Assembly: GCF_003289645.1 (NCBI RefSeq)
Contig: NZ_QLYX01000026.1
Coordinates: 1-64,000 of the forward strand
Source of the DNA: Actinomadura craniellae
Lineage (GTDB): Bacteria; Actinomycetota; Actinomycetes; Streptosporangiales; Streptosporangiaceae
DNA length: 64,000 nucleotides
Direction: 5' to 3'
Every line of letters starts with the position of its first letter. Position 1 is the stretch's first letter. The notes beneath the pieces are model-generated. The model saw nothing but the letters and a program-made list of their open reading frames with translations. It was not told the DNA's origin and ran no database searches. A program made the translations under genes and the position numbers. This document shows, in pieces, positions 7,454-18,500 of this stretch.

Positions 7454-8488
7454 TCAGGGGCGCAGGAGGTAGGGGACGCTCGCGGTGAGGAACCGGCGTG
7501 GGAACTCCTCGCGCAGCCGCCACAGACCCGCGTCGATCACGAAGTGGGCCATGACCGCGCCGAGGTAGGCGCCGTAGAGCGCGCGTTCCAGGGCCATCGG
7601 TGAGCCGTGCAGGTGCGAGGCGTAGCTGAGGGCCGCGCCGCCGGTGACGGCGATCGTCAGCATGACGGTGAGGCCGGTGAGCCCGCTGCGGTGGGGTCGT
7701 GGTGCGCCCGAGATCAGGCCCATGATGAGCAGGTACTGGAAGCCGTGTGCGACGGTCAGCCCGGCGACGGCGGCGTACGGCGAGGTGAAGACGAACACCG
7801 GGGTGAAGAACAGCAGCGAGATCAGGTAGACGATGACGAACCCGGCCGGCCGGGTGGGGCGCCTGGCCAGCGCGTACAGGCCGAGCGCCACTCCGGCCGC
7901 GAACACCGCGAATGCGGCGGGGAACAGTGACCGCAGTGGCGCCCGCACCCCGAGTTGGAGCAGTTCGGGGTGCAGGACCAGCCCGGCGATGCCGCCGCAC
8001 CCGGCCACGACGATGCCCAGGCGTTCCGGTTTGAGCACCGACCCGGCCCGCTGCGACACCCCGGCCAGTGCGGCCATGCCGAGGTTCTGTTTCTGGAAGT
8101 GGAAGAACTGCCAGGCGAAGTAGGCCAGGAGCGCCCACTGGAGTTGCTCGTAGGGGACCAGGACGGCGGCGAGCGCGGTTCCGGCGATCAGCGCGAGCGG
8201 GGCGACCACATACCGGCCGCGGTGGGCGAGGGCGTGCGCGCGGATCTCCGGCAGCGTGTAGAACCAGCCGGTGGAGGCCACGTGCACCGACGAGCCCAGG
8301 AACAGCAGCGCCGCCAGCGCCCGTCCGGGTTCGGCGGACCCGGACGGCGCCAGCAGGATCGCGGCGGCGAACGCCCCGAGCGACAGCAGGATCGTGCCCG
8401 CCAGCCAGGTGCGCCGCAGGGTGCGGAACGTGCCCAGCGGAGGGGCGTGGGTCGGCGCGGTCAGTGCGCCGGCCGGATCAGCCGCCAC
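7454..8488 (-). CDS. Polytopic membrane protein with conserved-looking histidines
   Basis: 344 residues with about 8-9 hydrophobic segments. Histidines occur at segment ends within distinctive motifs: SSVHVASTGWFY (about 68-79), FAWQFFHFQKQNLG (about 129-142), VAHGFQYLLIMG (about 235-246) and MAHFVIDAGLWRLREEF (near residue 315). Clustered His in a helical membrane protein can form a metal centre, as in membrane desaturases, hydroxylases or carotenoid oxygenases of the Brp/Blh type. I do not recognise the family, so an enzyme function is only an inference. The start overlaps the end of the upstream small gene by 11 bases, which suggests translational coupling. Confidence 0.75.
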   Translation of the reverse strand: MAADPAGALTAPTHAPPLGTFRTLRRTWLAGTILLSLGAFAAAILLAPSGSAEPGRALAALLFLGSSVHVASTGWFYTLPEIRAHALAHRGRYVVAPLALIAGTALAAVLVPYEQLQWALLAYFAWQFFHFQKQNLGMAALAGVSQRAGSVLKPERLGIVVAGCGGIAGLVLHPELLQLGVRAPLRSLFPAAFAVFAAGVALGLYALARRPTRPAGFVIVYLISLLFFTPVFVFTSPYAAVAGLTVAHGFQYLLIMGLISGAPRPHRSGLTGLTVMLTIAVTGGAALSYASHLHGSPMALERALYGAYLGAVMAHFVIDAGLWRLREEFPRRFLTASVPYLLRP

Positions 8489-8708
8489 CGCAGCCGGCGG
8501 CTGCGCCTGCCGGGGCGGCGAGCAGCACGAACGCGGCGGCGGCGAGCATCAGGAAGACCAGCACGGCCACCGGGATCGCGATGGCCGCGGCCTTGCGGCC
8601 CCTGTTCTCGGGCTTCGCCGGCTGCCCCCAGGCCGTCCACTGCTGGTAGGTGTCCGCCTGAATCGCCTGGTCGGCCGTCTGGACCGGGTGATCGGTCGCC
8701 TGCGTCAT
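8478..8708 (-). CDS. Small single-pass membrane protein
   Basis: 76 residues: a soluble, Gln-rich N-terminal part (about 1-38), one transmembrane helix (AAAIAIPVAVLVFLMLAAAA, about 40-59) and a short tail ending in Cys-Gly-Gly-Gly. The ATG at 8708 has a good AGGAGGAAC ribosome binding site. It is the first gene of a two-gene unit with the histidine-containing membrane protein, overlapping it by 11 bases, and may be an accessory subunit. Family not recognised. Confidence 0.65.
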   Translation of the reverse strand: MTQATDHPVQTADQAIQADTYQQWTAWGQPAKPENRGRKAAAIAIPVAVLVFLMLAAAAFVLLAAPAGAAAGCGGG

Positions 8709-8905
8709 CGTTCCTCCTGGGTCGATCGCTCCGTTAGACGTGCGGGGCCAGGGCGCGGTTCACCGCAAAACACACGAAACGGGCAGTATGGATCCCCCTC
8801 CGTCGAGGACGCGCATACACGGTTCGTGGACAAGGGAGATGGTGCTCCGCGCGTTGTGCCTGCCCGGCTGGGGGAGAGGGCGTCGCGGGACCCGCGGGCG
8901 AACTC

Positions 8906-9658
8906 CTACCGTTGGGGCGTGATGACGGGGGCGTTGAACGGGAAGACCAGCAGCGGCCCTGTCACCACCACGCGGTCGGTGCCGGGCACGCCCCAGCCGA
9001 GGTCGGCCGTCTGGTGGCAGGTGCCGCGGTCTTCGATCCGGTAGGTGGCGTTCGCGCCGGCTGGCCCGGAGCGGAAATGGCCGAAGAGCGAGATGCGGTC
9101 CCGGATCCTGCCTCTGCGGTCCACCACGAACCCGTGGATGGGGGCCGTGGACCGGAACCCGCCGTCCCCGGTCCGGGCCTCGTAGGCCAGGTCCGAGATC
9201 AGTACGCGCAGCGTCTCGCCCGCCTCGTCGGTCACGGTGGCGTCGAACTCGCCGAGGAACGGTGTCACGAAGCCGGGGAATCCCGCGTGGAACTGCTCCG
9301 GATACGGCGCGGGCCGCCGTTCCAGCAGGGAGAACCGCCAGGCGCGCTTGAACGTGCCCGACCGGATGGTGTACGTACCGTTCTTGCAGACGAACGGGCG
9401 GAACGTGCGCCCGGCCAGATCGATGACCTGCCGCACGATCTCGTTGCCGGTGCCGGGATCGCCGAACTCCTCGTCCACCACGCTCGTGGTGATCCCGTGC
9501 CTGGTCAGCTTGAGCCTGAAACCCGGCCCGACCGCCGCGATGCGTCCCTTGCTCTCTTTGACATGGATGTCCTGGATTTCCCGCGCGGAAGCGCTCGGCG
9601 CCACCAACCCGGTGCCCAGAATCACTCCGGCTACAACGGCGAATCGAATCACGGCCAC
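8906..9658 (-). CDS. Secreted hypothetical protein
   Basis: The product begins with a short signal peptide (VIRFAVVAGVILGTG, then a likely cleavage after PSASA). The mature part of roughly 225 residues has two Cys in a short spacing from Gly/Tyr-rich strands (FVCKNGTYTIRSGTFKRAW) and one later Cys (RGTCHQTADL), and looks mostly beta. It is probably extracellular. I do not recognise the family. GTG 9658 is chosen for the GAGGACGG sequence upstream; GTG 9673 adds five residues. It is probably monocistronic. Confidence 0.65.
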   Translation of the reverse strand: MAVIRFAVVAGVILGTGLVAPSASAREIQDIHVKESKGRIAAVGPGFRLKLTRHGITTSVVDEEFGDPGTGNEIVRQVIDLAGRTFRPFVCKNGTYTIRSGTFKRAWRFSLLERRPAPYPEQFHAGFPGFVTPFLGEFDATVTDEAGETLRVLISDLAYEARTGDGGFRSTAPIHGFVVDRRGRIRDRISLFGHFRSGPAGANATYRIEDRGTCHQTADLGWGVPGTDRVVVTGPLLVFPFNAPVITPQR

Positions 9659-9769
9659 TCCCGTCCTCGGCACGTCGTCGTACGGATGCCAATGGTCACA
9701 GAAAATTCGGATTTCGCCCAGACTCCGGCCTGTTCAGGCCACCGGATGCGCGTCAGGCGTTCTTGCCGG

Positions 9770-11017
9770 TCATTCCTGTTGGGAGTTGAGCCAGAGCGTG
9801 ATCAGCAGCAGCGGGAGGGCCATGGCGACGGCCACTCCCACCCCGATCATCACCGGGAACAGGATGCGCGACCCGCTCTCGTTTTCCCACGTCCGGGCGT
9901 TGAACAGCAGGCCGAGCACGCCGAGGGCCGACACGAGCAGGAGGATCCCCAGACCGAGCGTGGGGGAGTAGTTCTCGAACGCCGGGGCGAGGAAACGTTC
10001 CGTGGGGGCGGGCAGGATCAGGTCGTAGGCACTGATCGGATCGGGCGACCTGCCGACGAGCGGAGTCGCCCGCCAGACGTCGGCCATCCAGTGGCCGAAA
10101 CCCCGGTTCAGCACGGCGGCGCACAGGAGCAGGGAGAGCGACACCCCGACCCCGGCTGCGAGATCGATGCACTTGCCCTGGTCACGGCCAGCTGCGGGAG
10201 CGGAGACGATCGGCAGGTAGACGGTGCGGCCGATCTGCCCGGTGGCACCGCCGGTGAGGCCCACGGCGATCAGGATCGCCATCAGCAGCAGGAACACCTG
10301 CACGATCCACCCGATGGCCGGTGCGACATAGCGGACGAGGAAGCGTTCTACGGCCGCGATGACGTCGCCCAGCCATGCGAAGAGACCGATCAGGCCGAGG
10401 GCCCACAGGATCCCTGCGACCACTACGACCACCACGATCGCGACCCCGGCCAACTGCGGGCCGCCTTCCGTTTTGAGGAGGGCGATGAGCGCGAGGAGAA
10501 GCGCGACGGCCACGGCGGCCACGATCACTACGGCGAGCACCGGGGCGAGCGTCTCGACCAGCGCGCGGATCGCCCCGGCCAGCCAGATGCTGAACCGTAC
10601 GGCCAGCGCCCCGGCTCCGGCCAACCAGCCGATCACCGGGATCGAGACGATGCCGAGCCCGCCGGCCAGCAGCGTGAGGGCGGCCGGCCGCGCATTACGA
10701 ACGATCATGGAGCGGACGAGCGCCGCCGCGACCAGTGACGGCACGCTCAGCAGCGCGGCCATCATCATGAGCCGGTCCTGCGGTGTGCGCTCGGGACTGC
10801 CCACGTGCTGGGCGAGCCATTCGGAGGCCGACTTCAACCAGTCGGTCACCGCGCTCGCTCCGTCGTACTTCCCGCCGACGCCGTTGATCGTTGTGAACAG
10901 CACCGGAAGGGTCGCCATGAGGAAGACGGCACCGATGAGGATGACGAACGGGATGGCTCCGACACCGAACCCCGCGATGTCCCGGAATCTCTGTGTGGAA
11001 CCCGCTGGTGTACTCAT
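9770..11017 (-). CDS. Multi-pass integral membrane protein of unknown function
   Basis: 415 residues with about ten hydrophobic helices spread over the whole length, including a very Val-rich segment (LAGVAIVVVVVVAGILWALG). The longest soluble loops are near residues 45-85 and 275-345. No transporter signature, nucleotide-binding motif or catalytic motif is visible. It starts at ATG 11017 and ends in hydrophilic NSQQE. No operon partner: the neighbours are separated by more than 95 bases on each side. Confidence 0.7.
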   Translation of the reverse strand: MSTPAGSTQRFRDIAGFGVGAIPFVILIGAVFLMATLPVLFTTINGVGGKYDGASAVTDWLKSASEWLAQHVGSPERTPQDRLMMMAALLSVPSLVAAALVRSMIVRNARPAALTLLAGGLGIVSIPVIGWLAGAGALAVRFSIWLAGAIRALVETLAPVLAVVIVAAVAVALLLALIALLKTEGGPQLAGVAIVVVVVVAGILWALGLIGLFAWLGDVIAAVERFLVRYVAPAIGWIVQVFLLLMAILIAVGLTGGATGQIGRTVYLPIVSAPAAGRDQGKCIDLAAGVGVSLSLLLCAAVLNRGFGHWMADVWRATPLVGRSPDPISAYDLILPAPTERFLAPAFENYSPTLGLGILLLVSALGVLGLLFNARTWENESGSRILFPVMIGVGVAVAMALPLLLITLWLNSQQE

Positions 11018-11194
11018 GCGCGACCTCGGGGGATAGGGCGTGACGCTTCCCGGAATTGGACGCGCTTCTGACCGCCCGGTTCGCCCTCTGTGCAGTTCTA
11101 CTCGCAGGCCATGGGATTTCCGATCTGTTGTGTGAATAAATCAGGCGTGTTCGCGATGGTCAGGTTCGGAAGACCATGTGGAGGCGCCGGTCCG

Positions 11195-11662
11195 TTACCG
11201 CCGGTCGAGGGCGTGGGCGGCGAGCAGGCAGCCGAACGCGGCCACGGCGGCCACCGTGCGGACGAGGTGCCAGTTGCTCCACTGCCGCTGGACGTCGCGC
11301 CAGTCTGCGGGCAACTGGTCGAGGTTCCAGGAGTTCGCGGTCTGGTTGAGGGGCTCCATGAAGGCCAGCGTGACGACCACGGTGAGGACGACCAGGACCA
11401 GGGCGGTCACGCCGAGGCCGAGGACGAGCCCGCCATGGTGCCGTGACAGGAAGACGGTGGCGGCGAGCGCCGCCAGGGCGGTCAGCAGGAGCGGTGGCAT
11501 GGCGCGCCCGTAGTCGAGGTTGAGCGCCTGCCAGTACCGCGCGTACGCCGGCCCGGGGAGATCGAGCAGGGAGGGGGCGATGACGACGAAGAAGACGCCG
11601 CCGGCGTACAGGCCCAGCAGCAGCGACGCCACCGTCCTGGACAGGGTGAGGGCCAGGGACAT
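11195..11662 (-). CDS. DUF1772 (anthrone-oxygenase-like) membrane protein
   Basis: 155 residues with four transmembrane helices. The family pattern is present: an N-terminal helix with GGVFFVVIAPSL, a central FMEPLNQTANSW stretch (about residues 101-112), and then DVQRQWSNWHLVRTVAAVAA near the C terminus. DUF1772 members are small membrane proteins sometimes linked to anthrone oxygenation or stress. It is divergent from the TetR gene at 11751, sharing an 88-base intergenic region, so it is the likely TetR target. Confidence 0.8.
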   Translation of the reverse strand: MSLALTLSRTVASLLLGLYAGGVFFVVIAPSLLDLPGPAYARYWQALNLDYGRAMPPLLLTALAALAATVFLSRHHGGLVLGLGVTALVLVVLTVVVTLAFMEPLNQTANSWNLDQLPADWRDVQRQWSNWHLVRTVAAVAAFGCLLAAHALDRR

Positions 11663-11710
11663 CGGACCGCCTCTGCAGAGTCAATTGGATAGAACCGAAT
11701 AATTTCATTA

Positions 11711-11725
11711 GACTTGTATCTAGTC
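11711..11725. promoter_or_regulatory. Candidate operator between DUF1772 and TetR genes
   Basis: The AT-rich spacer contains GACT (11711-11714) and AGTC (11722-11725) separated by seven bases, within an imperfect longer repeat (TTAGACT / AGTCAA). Position in a divergent promoter suggests TetR binding. The repeat is short. Confidence 0.35.
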
Positions 11726-11750
11726 AATATTCTGGCAGCATGGGTTCCTG

Positions 11751-12422
11751 ATGAGCGAGCGGACGAAGCGCCCCTACTCCAGCCGGCTGCGGCGAGACAA
11801 CGCCGAGGCGACCCGGCTGAAGATCGTCGAAGCGGCCCGGGACCTCATGCTGCGCCAGGGATACGCCGACACGACCATGGCCGACGTCGCCCGGCTCGCC
11901 GGAGTGGCCGTCCAGACCCTGTACACGGCGTGCCCCGGCGGCAAGCCCGGGCTGGCGAAGCTCGTCTACGACGTCACGCTCGCCGGGGACGCCCGGCCCG
12001 TGCCGCAGCGCGCCCGGCCCGAGGTGCAGGCGATCATCGAGGAGCCCGACCCGGCGCGGAAGCTGGCCCGGTACGCGGCCATGGCGCTGGGGATCTTCCG
12101 GCGGACCGCTCCGGTGCACCGCGTCCTCCGGTCGGCGGCCGCGGCCACGGCCGACGCCGCCCTGCGCGACCTGCTGGCCGACATCGAACGGCAGCGGCTG
12201 GTGGGTTCGCGCGGCCCGGCCGAGCACCTCCACTCCATCGGAGCCCTGCGGGACGGGCTGACCCCCGCCAGGGCCGCCGAGCAGATCTACGTCCTCACCT
12301 CGATCGAGATCTACGAAAGGCTCACCGAGGTCTGCGGGTGGAGCGAAGCCGAGTGCGAGACCTGGCTCACCGGTGTGCTCGTGGCGGCCCTGCTCGGCGA
12401 ACCGGTGCCGCCGGCGGGGTGA
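11751..12422 (+). CDS. TetR/AcrR-family transcriptional regulator
   Basis: 223 residues. The N-terminal DNA-binding domain (about 20-66) shows the TetR pattern: RLKIVEAARDLMLRQGYADT, TMADVARLAGVAVQTLY. The ligand domain follows, with no recognisable specificity. TetR proteins usually repress their own gene and a neighbour; here the divergently transcribed DUF1772 gene is the likely target. The start ATG at 11751 follows shortly after the intergenic repeat. Confidence 0.9.
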   Translation: MSERTKRPYSSRLRRDNAEATRLKIVEAARDLMLRQGYADTTMADVARLAGVAVQTLYTACPGGKPGLAKLVYDVTLAGDARPVPQRARPEVQAIIEEPDPARKLARYAAMALGIFRRTAPVHRVLRSAAAATADAALRDLLADIERQRLVGSRGPAEHLHSIGALRDGLTPARAAEQIYVLTSIEIYERLTEVCGWSEAECETWLTGVLVAALLGEPVPPAG

Positions 12423-12579
12423 CCACCCGGCCGGGTACGCGGCCGCCAGTGGGGTCCGGCCGAGCGGTCTGGCCGTGAGCACCGGCAGGGCGCCGCAGCC
12501 TGGCGATCCTTCCCGCTGCCGGCCCACTCACCGGCAGGGACATCCGTGCTGCCGCCGGGCACGGGCACCAGGACGACGG

Positions 12580-15500
12580 TCAGGGCCACCAGCGCAGCAC
12601 GTCGAGGACGGCGACGGCGGCGTTCCAGACCGCGTCCGGGCCGCCCTCGGCGGCGATCGCCTCGGCCGCCTCGCCGAGGATCGGGAGCAGCCGGGCGCGG
12701 GGCAGACCGTCCGTGACGTCCCGGACCGGCCCGCAGCCCTCCGCCGGCGCGGACGCCCAGGAGGCTCCGCGCGCTCCGGCGAGCACGGCGTGCAGGCACC
12801 GGCCGCGCAAGTCCGGGTCGGGCTCCGCCCGGGCGAGCCGGAACAGCGTCCCCAACTCCCGCGGCGGGACCTGGAGGGCCAGGTCGTACAGGGCCTCCGG
12901 GCGCTCACCGTGGTCCTGCACCTCCGCCAGCGCGTCGACGGCGTCCCGCAGGGCGGCGGGCAGCGCCGGATCGCCGAGGTACGGCATGAGCACGGCCAGC
13001 GCGATCACCCGGTTCCGGGGACCGAGCCCGGGAACGCCGGCGAGCACCATGCCCACGAGTTCGGTGCGCAGCGGGTCGGGCGCGTACGCGAGGCAGCCGA
13101 GCAGCAGGGGCGCCCGGTCGTCGGGAGGCAGATCCGCCGACTCCGCCACGATTTCGGCGACGACCTCCGCTCCGCGTTCCCGCGGCAGGTGGGGCAGGGC
13201 GGAGGACATCGCGTGCAGCCTGGGCACCCGGTGCTGGGCGTCCGCCCGCTCGACCAGTTCGCCGATCAGAGTGTCGGCGTCCGCCAGGTAGGGTGCCAGG
13301 CCGCCCAGCAGCCGCGCGCGCTCCGCCAGGTCGGTGACCCGGGACAGCGCGGCCCGGGCGGTCGCGACGGCGGCGGCGCGCGGTCCGTCCGGCAGGTACG
13401 GCAGCAGCGCGGTGATCCGGGCGCAGCGGCCGGACGGAGCGCTCAACCTCGCCACATCGTCCAGCAGCGAGAGCCGGTCCTCCTCGGCGAGGAACGGCAG
13501 CAGCCGGAAGTAGTGCCCCTCCAAGAGGATGTTGTCGTTCTCGCGCAGCGCCGGCAGCGCCCGCCGGACGACGGCCTCGCGCGCGTCCGGCGCCGCGGCC
13601 TCGATGAGGGCGAGGAGGGTGCGGCCCCGCGGTTCCGCCGGGAAGGACTCGGCCTCCGCCAGCACCTCCAGCGCCAGGTCCGCGTCGAGGTGCGGGGCGA
13701 GCGCCTCGTACAGGGCGGCGCGGTACCACTGCGACTCCTGCGACCGGGCGAGCTTGAGGGCGTCCTGGACCCAGGGCCGGCCACCGTCCGGCGGTATGAC
13801 CCGGAAGACGGCGCTCACGCTCTCCACCGCGGGACCGAGCGTGGTGGTCACGTTCCCCATCGCGGTGGGATCGGGAGTCTCCTCGAACCCCTCGCCCAGC
13901 GCGGCCATGAGCTGGCCCATGTTGCCGATGCCCGCCGCGTTCCGCGCCTCCGCCAGCAGGCCGGCGGGGTCGGATCCGGGCAGGTGCCGGGCGAGGGCGG
14001 CGTCGACCACGAGCCTCCCCGGGGCGCTCGACCGCGCCGCGACGTCCTGGAGCGCCGTGACCAGGGCCGCCCACAGCGGGGCGCCGACGTGCGGGCGCAG
14101 CGACGTCACCGCCCCACTCAGGGCCGCGCGGTCGCGGACGCCGTGGCCCGCGGTCCGGAGCGCGTCGAGCAGCCGTGCCGTCCCGCGCTCCAGGTCGCCC
14201 GGCGGGAGGAAGGCGGCCGTGGCGGCGAGGGCGAGCGCACGGCCGAGCGCGTCCCGGCGGGTGGTGACCGGCCCGATCGCCCGGACGTGCCGGGCGCGCG
14301 AGGCGTCGGGCAGGTGGGGCAGGATCTCCGCGGCCAGCGCGAGGTACTCGTCGGGGGCGACCTGCCGCTCGGCGGCCGGCAGCAGCCGGTCCAGCATCGA
14401 GGGCGGCAGGTGGGCGGCCAGGGCCCCCAGCCCCCGGTAGGCCGCGGGGACGTCCCGGGCGAGCCGGACCCCGGCGAGCGCCCGGTCCAGCAGCGCCCCC
14501 CGGCGTTCCGGCGCCGCGTAGGGCAGGGCCCGGCCCAGGACGACGGCCCGCCGGCCGAAGTCGAGCGAGGCGAGCGCGGCGACGACGACGCGGTCGAGGA
14601 CGGCGGTCCGAGCGGGCTCCCCGAGCAGGGGCAGCAGGCGGGAGACGGCCTCCGCCGAGGCGTCGGAGTCGGTGAGCCGGTACGCCCACACCAGCGCGTC
14701 CGACACCGCCCGGGCCAGCGCCGGGCCGGGCAGCGCCGGCGCGAGGGCGACGACGATCCCGAGGAACCAGTCCAGCTCGGCGGCCGTGGTGCCGTACCCG
14801 ATGAGCAACTGCTCCAGCCGCTCCGGCGGGAGGTCCGGGGCCAGCCGGTCCAGCGCGATCTCGAGGTTGGAGCGGTACGGGAAGGACTGGATGTCGTCGA
14901 GGGCGGCGGCGACCACGGCCTTGCGCCGCGGTTCCGGCAGGTGCGGGAGGACGGCGGCCAGCGCCGCCGTCCGGTGCTCGGGGTCGGGCAGGGTCGCCGC
15001 GGCCACGGATTCCGCCGCGACCTCCCGCCACGGCTCGCCGGACAGCCGGGGGAGCAGCGCGCCCAGGGCGAGGGCGCGATCACGCCCGCCGGCCATGCCG
15101 CGGGCGGCGGTGACGGCCTCCGTGACACGGGCCGGGGTCAGGTACGGCGCGAGCACGCCGTAGAACCGGCTCGACGGGTACTCGTCCGGCGCGAGCCGCC
15201 CCAGGTACCCGGCCGCCGCCTCGGCGAAGGCGGGCCTGCTCTCCTCCGGCACCGACCTGGCCAGCGCGCTCAGCGTCCGCGCCCGCTCGGGCAGGCCGAC
15301 GCGGCGCGTGGCCTCCAGCACCTGCTCGGCCATCGCGGTGACGAGGTCCGGTGCCAGCCGCGGACCCAACCGGTCGAGCAGCCGGACCACGGTCTCCGCC
15401 CCCAGCCGCGCACCGGTGTCCAGCACTTCGCGGACGAGGTCGGGCGGCAACGGGCCGGGCAGGTGGGCCAGCAGCAGGGCGAGGGCTTCGGCCCGGGGCC

Positions 15501-18500
15501 CGGCGACCGGGATCCGCCGCGCCACCGCGATCGCGTCGTCCAGTTGCGCGGGTGGCAGGTGGGGGCCGATGGCGGCCATGATCTTCAGCAGGTCGTCGTT
15601 GCTCGGCCCGCCCTCCAGTTGGAGGTCCGGCATGTCGTGGCCGTGGTCGGGGGACTGGCTCTCCCGCGCCCCCGCCACGATGAGCGAGTCCAGGATCCCG
15701 CTCGCCAGCTCGGCGCGGTCGCCGGCCGGGAGCCCGGGGAGCAGGGGAAGGTACGCCGGCGAGCCGGTGGATTCGGCCTCCGGGGCCAGGAGCGCCAGGG
15801 CCTCGGTGAGCCGCGGCTCGTCGAACTGCCCGATGATCGAAGCCAGCGCCGCGGCCCGGCCGCCCGGCACCCGGACGGTCGCCAGCGCGGGCAGCAGGGC
15901 GCCGGCGAACTCCGGGCGCTCCGCGGCGGGCAGGTGGGGGAACAGTGCGGCGAGCATGCTGGCCGCGTCCGCCACATCGGTGATCGCCCGTACGGCGCCC
16001 AGCGCCTCGACGGCCTGCCCGGCCGACAGGAGAGGAGCCAACTCGGCCAGGGCCGCCAGGCGGGTGCGCTCGTCGAGCGCGGTGTGCAGCGCGTCCAGGG
16101 CGGCCCGCACCAGCCGGGCGCGATGCGCGTCGGGCAGCAGCGCCGCCAGCACGATGATGCCGTTCAGCCGCAGGGCGGCCAGCTCTTCGGCCTGGTGGCC
16201 CAGCAACTCGTTGGCGAACTGCGCGTGCGAGCCGGGGTCGAGATGGGGGGCCAGGGCGGTCAGCGCCTCGATCCGGTCGGCGTCCGGGAGCCTGGGCGCC
16301 AGCCCGACGACCTCGGCGATGATCCGGTGCCGCTCGGGTTCCGGGACACGCGACACCAGCGGCACCAGAGCGCGCGCCCGCGCGCCCTCGTCCATGGCCC
16401 GGGCGGTGTCCAGGAGGCTTGCCAGGACGCGTTCGCGGTGCTCCGCGCCCCCGGCGCCGAGCAGCCCGGCCAGCCCGGCGACCCGGGGCAGTTCCGCCCC
16501 GACCGCCAGCACGGCGGTGACGGCCTCGGCGAGCCGGGCCTCCCGCAGGTACGGCGCCACGAGGGCCAGGCCGGTCACCCGCTGCCAGTCGGCGGGGACG
16601 AGCATCAGCTCCTCGGCCAGCCGGTCCAGTTCCGCGTCCCACCGGTCGGGCTCGGCGGGCCCGCGCAGCGCCACGAGCACGGCCGCGCGGTGATCCGGGC
16701 GTAGCTCCGCGAGCGCGCCGAGCAGGCCGGCCGCGGCATGCCGGGGGTCGGTTTCCAGGGGGAGCACCGCCGCCAGGGCCCGCTGCCCCAGCAGGAGGTC
16801 GGAGATCCCGCGGGCGGCGGAGACGACGGCCTCCCGCTGCGGCCCGGTCAGCTCCCCCGCCCAGGGGACGATCTGCTCGATCGCCCGGGCGACCTCGGCG
16901 TCGCCCAGCGCCCGCAGCAGGTCGATGGTCTCGGCGGCCACCTCCCGCCGCAGGTCGGCGTCCAGCCCGGACCTGATCGCCAGGTAGCCGGCCATCCGGC
17001 CGCTCAGGTCGGGGATCCGGCGGACGTGGGCGAGCGTCCGCTCCGGTTCCCAGCAGCCGGTGACCAGCAGCCGGGCCAGCAACCCGGCCGGGATGTTCGC
17101 CGCCATCGACGTCAGGCTCGCCGAGATCAGCGCGTACCTGATCTCCAGACCGATCTCCGCCGCCGGGCGCCCGGCGGCGCGGATCTCGTCGGCCGTCCGC
17201 CGGGCGGCGGCGCGGGCCAGCGCGATGTCCCGCAGGTACGCGGTCGCGTCACCGGTGGACTCCCGGGCGGCGTACCAGAGGTTGCCGCCGGAGTACTCGA
17301 TCGCCAGCAGCGCGTGCACCTCGGTGGTCCGGCCGGCGGTGATCAGGTGCGGCACCAGGTGGCGCCGGCCGTACAGCTCGTCGTCAGGGTCCTCCGGGAG
17401 CGGGGTTCCCGGGCCGGCCAGCAGCGGCAGGCCCTCCGCCAGACCGCCCCAGCGCAGCAGGTAGTGGTCGGCGATCAGGGCGTGCGCCCGTCGTGTGGCC
17501 GCGGCCAGCTCCTCGCGGAGCGCGTCGGCGCTCGCGTGCAGGTCCGGGATGAGGGAACCGCCGATGAACTCCCGGAGGCTGGCGTGGTAGAACCGGTACC
17601 TGGCCGGCGCCCCCGGTGTGCGGGCCTCGCAGAACGGGCGCAGCCGCTCGTCCAGGAACCGGCGGACGACGGTGGGCTCGGTCGAGCCCGCGACGGCGGC
17701 CAGCAGCTCCGCGCCGACGGGCTCCGCCGCCGCCCCCAGCGCGGCGATCACCGGGAGGTAGACCCGGTCCCACAGCGGGAGATCCGTGCGCAGCGTGAGC
17801 AGGTTCTCGGCGTAGTACGCCCACAGGTCCTGCGGCAGGCGATCGACCTCGCTGGGCGAGCGGGTGCCGATCAGCACCTCCTCCAGGACGTACCGCAGGT
17901 AGACCCAGATGCCGTCGCAGCGGCGGGAGAGGGTTTCGGTGAAGTTGGCGAGGGTGACGCCGTGCTCGTCCAGCCGGGAGAGGATGCCGGCCTCTGTACC
18001 GAGCCCCTCCAGGTAGCGCCGCATGTCCGCGCGGTTGACCGGGTCGGTCACCTGGAGCGTGCGGGTGCGGCGCGGCCCCCGCACGGAGTACACGGCCGTC
18101 CCGGTGCGGAACGTGGCGATGACGTGGACGCCTGCCGGGGGACGCGCGGGCAGCCCCAGCGGCGGGCCGGTCTCGGACGGTTCGGCCTCGTCCAGACCGT
18201 CCACGACCAGGACCAGCCGGGGCTCGCCTCGGTCGCGGGCACGGGTCACGGCCGCGTTGAGGACGGCCTCGAACCAGCCGGGGTCGGCGGACTGCGGCGG
18301 CAGGACGTCCCTGGGCGCGAATTCGTGCAGTTCGTACCGCGCGATCAACTGGGCGGCGAGATTGCGTCGCGCCACGCTCTCGACGTTGCCGCCCGGAAGC
18401 CGGGTGAAATGGCATGCGTAACCGCGGGCACCGCTGAGCCAGGCCGCGAAGGCCGTTTTCCCCCACCCGGCGTCGGCTTCCAGCAGGAAGTAGCCGCAGG

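Noticed and set aside
8912-10738. 608-codon plus-strand frame across the secreted-protein and membrane genes
   Set aside because: It is a shadow frame covering two minus-strand genes with signal peptide and helices; its own sequence is Gln/Glu/Gly/Arg-rich without a domain.
12373-16704. 1443-codon open frame on the plus strand opposite the NACHT gene
   Set aside because: It is antisense to a clear coding gene. Its composition (Arg/Gly/Pro/Gln) is the usual mirror of GC-rich codons and no domain is seen.
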